From Palsa-1392 sp963819975 (GTDB lineage Bacteria; Verrucomicrobiota; Verrucomicrobiia; Chthoniobacterales; UBA10450), in contig CAWFYE010000002.1 in NCBI GenBank assembly GCA_963819975.1, forward strand, positions 124,001 through 188,000: 64,000 bases of DNA, read 5' to 3'. Positions 58,387 through 64,000 of this stretch are shown piece after piece. The notes beneath the pieces were generated by a model, which saw nothing but the letters and a program-made list of their open reading frames with translations, did no database searches and was not told the DNA's origin. How positions within the stretch are numbered: the stretch's first letter is position 1; each line of letters begins with the position of its first letter. Position numbers and translations under genes: made by a program.

Positions 58387-60966
58387 TTAGTCCAAGTGGT
58401 AAGCCTCGACGAGGCCGACACCGCTCGTGCCGCCAACGCCCGAGACGATCGCGGTGTAGTTTCCGGAGGCGAGGGTGGCGAGAATGGCTGATTCGAGATC
58501 GTCGTTGGGTGCAAGTCCGGTGGCTTCGATCGCGCTCTGCTGGGTCGATTTCCAGTTGTCATTCGCCACCACCAACGCGCCATTGCTGTCCCGCAGCTCC
58601 AGCATCGGATCAGCCAGGGGATTGGCGATGCCGGACTCGCTCAGGGACGGCCCGATGCCACGCAAAAGAATCGAGCCATCAGCTGCTTCCTCTGGTCCGA
58701 CAATGATACCGCCGATCATGACGTTATCGCCCGTTTCGATCAATCCGCGAGTGCTGATGTTCGCCAGGGCGGAGTCGACGATTTGATCGAGATCGTAAGT
58801 CTCGACCAGTCCGACGCCCGTGCCCCCATTGACTCCCCGGACGATGGCTGTGTAAGCGCCCGGATCGAGAGTGACGAGGATGGCCGACTCCAGGTCGTCG
58901 CTCGGAGCAAGGCCCGTGGCCATGATCTCGGCCTCCTGGTCGTCGCGCCAGTTGTTGTTCGTCAGGATGGTGGTGTCGCCTGGGTAATGCAGCTCGAGAG
59001 TTGGGTTGGCCAGCGGACCGGCCACGCCGAAGTCGCCTAACGACGGCCCGATCGCCCGCACGATGACCTGTTTCGCCTCCGTCCCATCGATGATGAAACC
59101 GCCGATGAGCACGTTGTCGCCCGTCTGCACCCGCAGCCGGGTGGAGATGTTGCGAAACTGGCTGAGCGGCGGGACCAGCCCGCTCGCCATCGAGAACTCG
59201 GAGGTATTGCCGGCCGGATCGGTCGCGGTCGCGGTGATGTAGCGACCGAACGCCTTCGTTTCCAGCGGGAAGCTGAAATCGGCCTGGCCTTGCGCGCCGG
59301 TGTGCACGCTGATCGAGCCGAGATAGGTTTCGCCCTCTCCGTAGCCAGATGGGTCTGCCTCCGCGTTACTGTAAAAATCGAGAACGTAATCGGTATTGGC
59401 GCTGCTGATCAGCTCGCCTTCCGCCGTCCGGTCAGAGCCCGAAACAGCGATGCCATCGATAATCGGATAATTCTGGAGATCGTTAGGCCCGGCGTCGTTG
59501 TCGGGAAAATCGTTTGCCGTCACCCCGTTCGCGTCCTCGGTGCCGCCGAGCAGATCGATCCCGAGCCGTTCGTTGGCAAAGATCGAGTTGCCGAAAATGC
59601 TGTTTCCCGAGACCGCGCCAAAGACAACGACACCGCCTTGTTGATTAAAGGCGATGGTGTTTCCCGCGGTGCCCAAACCTCCTACGAGCGTGTCGCCAGA
59701 GAGGAGGAACACGCCGCCGATGCCGTTCCCCAACGGGAGGGCGCCGCTCACGTCCGTGCCGATGAAGTTGCCTTGGATCACATTGCCTGTCGCACCCAGG
59801 AGCGAGGTTTCCGCTCCATAGCCGGCATTGCCGGAGATGACGTTGCCGGCGCCGGCAGCCGAGCCGCCGACGATGTTGTCGGGCGAATCGCTGATCACGA
59901 CGCCGTTCTGCGAATTGCCGAGCGCAGCCGTGCCACTCGCGTTGGTCCCAATGAGATTGCCCTGGATAGTGTTGCGGGATGCGCCGTGGTCGACCCGGAC
60001 GCCGTCCAAAGTATTTCCCGAAATCAGATTGCCCGCTCCCGGAGCGGAGCCACCGACGAGGTTGTCGTTGGACAGGATCGTGTCGAGGAGAACTCCATGC
60101 AGTCCGTTAGGCAAAGCGACCGTGCCGGTCGCATCGGTCCCGATGAAGTTGCCCTGTACCGTGGAGTTGCCGCGCAAGATGAAGATCCCAGACTCGCCGT
60201 TGCCAGAGATGAGGTTGCCCGCGCCGGCAGCTGTCCCGCCGACGGTTTCGTTCGCGAGAGTGAGACGGACGCCAATACCGTCGTTGCCCAAGGCGACCGT
60301 TCCGCTGGCATCAGTGCCGATGTAGTTTCCAAGGATCTGAGTTTCGTCCGCACTCGCACAGATGCCATCGCGCTCGTTGCCGGAAATCAGATTGCGCGCC
60401 GCCGGAGCTGCTCCGCCAACGACGTTGTCCGTGTCATGGATCTCGATCCCATTCCCGTTCCCCAAATCGATCGTTCCGGTCGGATCGGTGCCGATAAGGT
60501 TTCCCTCGATGAAATTGTTCTGGGCGCCAAAGTCGAGATAGATTCCGGTTGAGCCAAAACGGTTAATAACCAAACCGCGGATCGTGCAGCGTTCGCTGGC
60601 TACGAAGAGTCCTTCAGAACTCACCCCGCTTCCGTCCAGTTCGATCAGGAGGACGGCATCGTTCCCCACGGCCAGGGTATTCTCAGCGGCGCCCGGCTCG
60701 GTGTAGCCGTCGATCGTGACTGAGCCGGTGATATCGGGCAGCGGACCGTTCAGCGTGATCGTCTTCACTCCCGCTCCGGGGATGTTGAACTCGATCGCGT
60801 CCGGCCCGACGTTGGCGTTGGCGGCGTCGATTGCCTCGTGCAGGGTGCAGCCTACGTCGCAGACCCCGTCGCCGGGATCGAACCTGTTGGTGACGGTGAA
60901 GGTGTCGGCGACCGCGCTCGCCGCTAGCGAGACGATGAACGTTAGAGTGATCAGGATGGTTTTCAT
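58387..60966 (-). CDS. Secreted CSLREA-like parallel beta-helix protein with tandem modules (859 aa)
   Basis: The intact paralogue of the frameshifted 55615-58253 gene. A signal peptide (MKTILITLTFIVSLAASAVA) is followed by the motif GVCDVGCTLHEAIDAANANV, a beta-helix of about twelve turns to near residue 510 (GNxIGTDxSGTxxLGN, NLISGN), and the spacer DFYSNAEADPSGYGEGETYL and TATDPAGNTSEF. It ends with two modules (NISTRLRVQTGDNVLIGGFI to GVGLVETYDLD, and NISTRGLIETGDNVMIGGI to GVGLVEAYHLD). CTLHEA and CDVGC give a probable disulfide at the N-terminal cap. The same order (helix, spacer, two modules) recurs in three genes, so it is one duplicated architecture. No catalytic residues are assigned. 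Confidence 0.92.
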   Translation of the reverse strand: MKTILITLTFIVSLAASAVADTFTVTNRFDPGDGVCDVGCTLHEAIDAANANVGPDAIEFNIPGAGVKTITLNGPLPDITGSVTIDGYTEPGAAENTLAVGNDAVLLIELDGSGVSSEGLFVASERCTIRGLVINRFGSTGIYLDFGAQNNFIEGNLIGTDPTGTIDLGNGNGIEIHDTDNVVGGAAPAARNLISGNERDGICASADETQILGNYIGTDASGTVALGNDGIGVRLTLANETVGGTAAGAGNLISGNGESGIFILRGNSTVQGNFIGTDATGTVALPNGLHGVLLDTILSNDNLVGGSAPGAGNLISGNTLDGVRVDHGASRNTIQGNLIGTNASGTAALGNSQNGVVISDSPDNIVGGSAAGAGNVISGNAGYGAETSLLGATGNVIQGNFIGTDVSGALPLGNGIGGVFLLSGDTLVGGLGTAGNTIAFNQQGGVVVFGAVSGNSIFGNSIFANERLGIDLLGGTEDANGVTANDFPDNDAGPNDLQNYPIIDGIAVSGSDRTAEGELISSANTDYVLDFYSNAEADPSGYGEGETYLGSISVHTGAQGQADFSFPLETKAFGRYITATATDPAGNTSEFSMASGLVPPLSQFRNISTRLRVQTGDNVLIGGFIIDGTEAKQVIVRAIGPSLGDFGVAGPLANPTLELHYPGDTTILTNNNWRDDQEAEIMATGLAPSDDLESAILVTLDPGAYTAIVRGVNGGTGVGLVETYDLDQIVDSALANISTRGLIETGDNVMIGGIIVGPEEAADGSILLRGIGPSLSESGIANPLADPMLELRDSNGALVVANDNWKSTQQSAIEATGLAPNDDLESAILATLASGNYTAIVSGVGGTSGVGLVEAYHLD

Positions 60967-61344
60967 AGGCTGTGTATTCTCCGGTTAACGCGCCCGACCG
61001 TTAAACCATCCCTTCCAAGCGAGAAACGCCCACGGTCCCTTTGGCGCGTTAAACGATTTTTTGAAACGGGGGTCCAAGGGTCAAGATCTTTCGCCCAATT
61101 CCTTGGGGATGATCCTTGATCCCAAGGGATGGCGTGGCCGAAAGGCGCGTTTGTGTTTCTGCTAATTGGCATTTCCAATTCTGAGGTCTGCCCGCTGGGC
61201 GCCTCGGATAGGTTTGCTTCTATCTCTTAAAGCGAAAAGCGCCGTCCAATCCCGCCAGTGCGGGCGCGTTTTTTTCCCCCGAACCTTGCAGCGCCGAGAT
61301 GGCGTTCGGTTGCGCGCCACGCTTTCGGGCATCACTTTGCGCGC
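60967..61344. other. Divergent intergenic region with promoter and strong palindrome
   Basis: 378 bp without a gene. It carries the promoter of the 58387-60966 gene (61056-61084). Just upstream of that -35 is a strong palindrome: CCTTGGGGAT (61101-61110), 8 nt, ATCCCAAGG (61119-61127), a good candidate operator. The right half (61130-61344), leading to the DUF423 gene, shows no clear promoter. Confidence 0.55.
61056..61084 (-). promoter_or_regulatory. Sigma-70-like promoter for the 58387-60966 gene
   Basis: On the minus strand, TTGACC (61079-61084), 17 nt, AAAAAT (61056-61061), about 90 nt upstream of the ATG at 60966. The architecture is identical to the promoter at 58336-58364. Confidence 0.6.
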
Positions 61345-61698
61345 GTGAACGTCCCGCTCTTCCGCATCGCCGCCGCCCTCTGCTTTCTGGCGGTCGGATT
61401 AGGTGCGTTCGGCGCTCACGCTCTGAAGGTGACGTTGCAGACTAACGACACGACCGAGGTCTGGAAGACGGCGGTGCTTTACCATTTCATCCACGCCATC
61501 GCCCTGCTCATTCTCGCCGTTTTGCCAGGCACAAACCGGGCGGTGTCGAGTTTGTTTGTTGCTGGGATCGTGCTCTTCAGCGGCAGTCTGTATCTACTTG
61601 CCTTCACGAATGTAAAATGGCTCGGCGCGATCACCCCGCTCGGTGGTCTCTGTTTCCTGGCCGGCTGGATCTGTCTCGTCGCCTGGCCGCCGCGCTAA
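61345..61698 (+). CDS. DUF423 family small membrane protein
   Basis: 117 residues from the GTG at 61345 (VNVPLFRIAAALCFLAVGLG), the length usual for DUF423. It is predicted to have four helices. Conserved features are GAFGAHALK after helix 1, the WKTAVLYHFIHAIALLIL segment, SGSLYLLAFTNVKWLGAITPLGG and the C-terminal GWICLVAW helix. An in-frame reading to 61258 adds residues unlike the family, so the GTG is preferred. Members are widespread inner-membrane proteins without an established biochemical role. It lies 51 nt upstream of the channel gene in the same direction and may be co-transcribed with it. Confidence 0.9.
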   Translation: MNVPLFRIAAALCFLAVGLGAFGAHALKVTLQTNDTTEVWKTAVLYHFIHAIALLILAVLPGTNRAVSSLFVAGIVLFSGSLYLLAFTNVKWLGAITPLGGLCFLAGWICLVAWPPR

Positions 61699-61749
61699 GC
61701 GGCGTGCTTGTCGCCCTGCGTCGCGCTCTGCTATTCTGCTTTCGCAGAT

Positions 61750-63249
61750 ATGTTCGCCTTGGTAAATACTGAAAGAGCGGTCGCAACGGTTGCGGTCTTC
61801 ATCCTGACCCTCCTGATCACGCTGGCCGTCGGCCGCATCCTGAAGCGGCGCGCCGGCGTTCCTTTCGGGATTTTCTTTCAGCTCTTCGCCGTCACCCTCA
61901 GCTGCTACCTGGCCGCCCGGGTCTACCCGCTCGATCCGCACTGGTGCAAGCATCTCGTGGCGATTCTCATCCTGCTCAGTACGACGGTCATAGTCGCCTT
62001 CATCAACCGCTACATCTGGAACGCCTACTTTGAGCGGCGTGGAATCGCAGTCCCGAAGTTACTTCGCGATCTCGTCGCGACCCTGATCTTTCTCATCGCT
62101 CTCATGTTGGTCCTCAGCGTGGGTTATCACGCCGAGACGCAACTGAAAGGACTTCTCGCCGGCTCGGGCGTGCTCGCCATCATTCTGGGCTTCGCGGCCC
62201 AGAACCTCCTCAGCAGCGTCATCGCCGGTCTCTCGCTGCAAATTCAACGACCCTACAAAGTCGGCGACTGGCTCAAGATAGACGACACCTATGGCGAGGT
62301 GATGGAAATCCGCTGGGGCGCGACCCGCCTGCGAACGAACGACGCAATTACCCTGCACATTCCGAATAACCAGATGATCAAGCAGACGATCGTGAATCTC
62401 AGTTACCCTAACCGCATCCATTCCATGCGTTTGTACATGGGCGCGGAGTATGGAGCGGCGCCCAATCGGGTGAAGGAGGCTCTCCTCCGCGCCACGATTC
62501 AGGTCCCGGGAGTGGAAAGGCATCCGCCGCCGCAGGTTTTCGTGAGCGAGTACGGGGAATCGGCCATCATTTACCAGATCAAGTTTACGATGTCGACGCA
62601 CAGCGGCTATTTCGAAGCCCGCGACGCCATATACTCCAACGCCTGGTACATCTTCCGCCGACGGAAGATCACGATCCCGTTCCCCATTCGAACCCTTGAG
62701 ATTAACCGTCGCAAAACAAGCACGCCGCAGCAGGAGCATCAACAGACCAAGGCAATCCTCGAAGGCGACGCCCTCTTCGATTGCCTGACCAGCGATCAAC
62801 TCGACCATCTGATTGACGGCTCGCGCCGGGTACACTTCGGACGCGGGGAACGAATCATCGAGGAGGGAGCGGAGGGCGCTTCGATGTTTGTCCTGCTCCA
62901 GGGCGAGGCGGCGGTTTCCATTACACAGAACGGGGCCATGGTCCGGGTCGGCTCGCTCCGGATGGGCGACTGCTTTGGCGAAATGTCGCTTCTGACCGGG
63001 GAGAAAAGGACCGCAATGGTGCGCGCGGAACAGGATTGCGAAGTCATTGAAATCTCCAAGCCAGCGATGGCGGCGGTGCTGCACGACGCACCGGACGTCG
63101 TGACGAAACTGAGCGAACTGCTCGCGGCCCGGAAGATGGAAACCGAAGGCGTGCTGAAAGATGCGGCCCAGGGTTTCGTGCAGGAAAAGAAGGAGCAGGA
63201 GTATCGCGCTAATTTCCTCCGCCGGCTGCGCTCGGTCTTCGAATTGTAG
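61750..63249 (+). CDS. MscS-type mechanosensitive channel with cyclic-nucleotide-binding domain
   Basis: 499 residues from the ATG at 61750; an in-frame TTG at 61708 adds 14 unlikely residues. Four to five helices (about 1-165) end in the MscS pore and beta-domain block GSGVLAIILGFAAQNLLSSV followed by RPYKVGDWLKIDDTYGEVME and WGATRLRTNDAITLHIPNNQ. The cytoplasmic vestibule region follows (to about 330). A Crp-type domain (about 350-470) has FGRGERIIEEGAEGASMFVL and the phosphate-binding cassette FGEMSLLTGEKRTAMVRA, retaining the Glu and an Arg. The layout matches the bacterial cyclic-nucleotide-gated (bCNG) branch of MscS. It should act in turgor or ligand-gated ion flux at the inner membrane; the ligand is unknown. 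Confidence 0.93.
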   Translation: MFALVNTERAVATVAVFILTLLITLAVGRILKRRAGVPFGIFFQLFAVTLSCYLAARVYPLDPHWCKHLVAILILLSTTVIVAFINRYIWNAYFERRGIAVPKLLRDLVATLIFLIALMLVLSVGYHAETQLKGLLAGSGVLAIILGFAAQNLLSSVIAGLSLQIQRPYKVGDWLKIDDTYGEVMEIRWGATRLRTNDAITLHIPNNQMIKQTIVNLSYPNRIHSMRLYMGAEYGAAPNRVKEALLRATIQVPGVERHPPPQVFVSEYGESAIIYQIKFTMSTHSGYFEARDAIYSNAWYIFRRRKITIPFPIRTLEINRRKTSTPQQEHQQTKAILEGDALFDCLTSDQLDHLIDGSRRVHFGRGERIIEEGAEGASMFVLLQGEAAVSITQNGAMVRVGSLRMGDCFGEMSLLTGEKRTAMVRAEQDCEVIEISKPAMAAVLHDAPDVVTKLSELLAARKMETEGVLKDAAQGFVQEKKEQEYRANFLRRLRSVFEL

Positions 63250-63422
63250 GCGGCTCCGATTCCCCGTGGGGCGGACTTGCGCCTCGATTTTCACAAAAAA
63301 GCAGGCCCCGTAGAAGATCTTGGCACAAAGGCCTCTCCGACGCTCGCTGCAGCGCGGACAAACCGGTTGCCACAAAGGCAAATCCCTCTAATGTCCTGCC
63401 TTCCTCCCTCCGGGACCCATTT

Positions 63423-64000
63423 ATGACTCTATTAGCCTTATCTTTTCTCTCCTCCGGCATCACCCTTTCGATGCTCTGTGCGGCCGCCGGGCTCGTCTTC
63501 GCTTTCTTTCTCATCTTCGCGGTCATTAAGGCCTCGCCCGGTAATGCCCGCATGCAGGAGATCGCCGGCGCCATCCAGGAAGGCGCCAAGGCTTATCTCA
63601 ATCGCCAGGTCATCACGATCAGTTCGATCGCGGTCGTCATTTTCCTGCTCCTCTTTTTCTTCAAGGATCATCCGACCGCGATTGGTTTCCTGGTCGGCGC
63701 AGCCTGCTCGCTCGCGGCTGGTTTTATTGGAATGCGGATCGCCGTTCTTGCCAATACCCGCACTACTCAGGCGGCCACGAAATCGCGCACCGCCGCGATG
63801 CGGATCGCCTTCAACGGCGGCGCCGTCACCGGCTTGCTCGTCGTCGGTCTCGCCCTCCTCTCGGTCGGAATCTTCTACACGGTTGCGGGCAAGATGATCG
63901 GTCATGAGCCCGCCGTGCGCAGCCTCATCGGCCTTGCTCTGGGCGCCAGTTTGATCAGCGTCTTTGCGCGACTGGGCGGCGGCATTTACACCAAGGCGGC
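63423..64000 (+). CDS. hppA: K+-stimulated or H+-translocating membrane pyrophosphatase, 5' part
   Basis: The first ~192 codons of an inner-membrane pyrophosphatase that couples PPi hydrolysis to ion pumping; it runs off the window. From the ATG at 63423 it begins MTLLALSFLSSGITLSMLCA with TM1-TM2. The motif MQEIAGAIQEGAKAYLNRQ, the TM block FLVGAACSLAAGFIGMRIAV, AVLANTRTTQAA and FARLGGGIYTKAA follow; the last leads into the catalytic DVGADLVGK motif, which lies just outside. The residue deciding K+ dependence and the pumped ion are also outside. It is 173 nt downstream of the channel gene with no obvious promoter between. Confidence 0.93.
   Translation, partial: MTLLALSFLSSGITLSMLCAAAGLVFAFFLIFAVIKASPGNARMQEIAGAIQEGAKAYLNRQVITISSIAVVIFLLLFFFKDHPTAIGFLVGAACSLAAGFIGMRIAVLANTRTTQAATKSRTAAMRIAFNGGAVTGLLVVGLALLSVGIFYTVAGKMIGHEPAVRSLIGLALGASLISVFARLGGGIYTKA

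Noticed and set aside
59290..60552. Plus-strand frame of 420 codons opposite the beta-helix gene
   Set aside because: Its repetitive RADEVALD-type pattern merely mirrors the beta-helix repeats on the coding strand.
58387..60966. Regular repeats that could be taken for a CRISPR array or minisatellite
   Set aside because: Repeats are degenerate at DNA level, lie in frame inside a coding gene, and correspond to beta-helix turns. There are no cas genes or uniform spacers.
43080..60966. PEP-CTERM or type IX (Por) C-terminal sorting signals on the exoproteins
   Set aside because: No PEP motif plus helix plus Arg tail is present at any C-terminus, and the module sequence does not match Por CTDs that I can recognise.
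63250..63422. A sigma-70 promoter before the pyrophosphatase gene
   Set aside because: TTGCCA at about 63367 has no acceptable -10 at 16-18 nt, so no promoter is called.

Overview
The window looks like chromosomal DNA of a GC-rich Verrucomicrobiota bacterium, plausibly a soil Chthoniobacterales-type organism. This is inferred from the massed duplicated MacB/FtsX permeases of the ADOP type, the CSLREA-like beta-helix exoproteins with a shared C-terminal module, and the overall base composition. No rRNA or tRNA gene, IS element, phage gene or CRISPR array was seen.

Positions 1-37406 (minus strand) form one nearly gapless co-directional block. Read in transcription order it holds a small membrane protein, a HlyD/MacA-type adaptor, a MacB/LolD-type ATPase, a 63-aa membrane microprotein, a permease, a second ATPase, another permease, a DUF4097 beta-solenoid exoprotein, and then a tandem train of about twelve more ADOP-type permeases that leaves the window at base 1. 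Thirteen full-length or near full-length permease loci, one partial copy and one in-frame collapsed remnant are present. Gaps are mostly 3-27 nt, with two 4-nt ATGA overlaps. A textbook sigma-54 promoter (37488-37504) lies just upstream of the block. Next to it, 37816-40560 encodes an NtrY/NtrB-like kinase and an NtrC-family sigma-54 activator, so the block is probably a two-component, sigma-54 controlled efflux or envelope-stress locus whose permease gene has been amplified.

Positions 40634-43020 hold a small TonB-C-domain lipoprotein (minus) and an SLC13-type anion/Na+ symporter with two RCK_C domains (plus), followed by a bidirectional terminator.

Positions 43080-60966 (minus) are a cluster of seven secreted proteins. 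All end in the same tandem pair of ~115-residue modules (NISTR...IGPSL...NDNW...PGAYTAI...GLVE.YDLD), but their N-terminal parts differ: parallel beta-helix (four genes, one with several frameshifts), DUF11 plus Calx-beta, a probable propeller-like domain, a short beta-rich domain, or nothing but the modules. Their leaders and promoters are also duplicated.

Positions 61345-64000 (plus) return to household genes: a DUF423 membrane protein, an MscS channel with a C-terminal cyclic-nucleotide-binding domain, and the start of a membrane H+-translocating pyrophosphatase.

The least expected signal is at nucleotide level: the 9-mer GCCTAACGA (or its complement TCGTTAGGC) occurs 41 times exactly, in both orientations, in several reading frames and between genes. 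About 0.5 copies would be expected by chance. It resembles the density of DNA-uptake sequences and has no explanation at the protein level.
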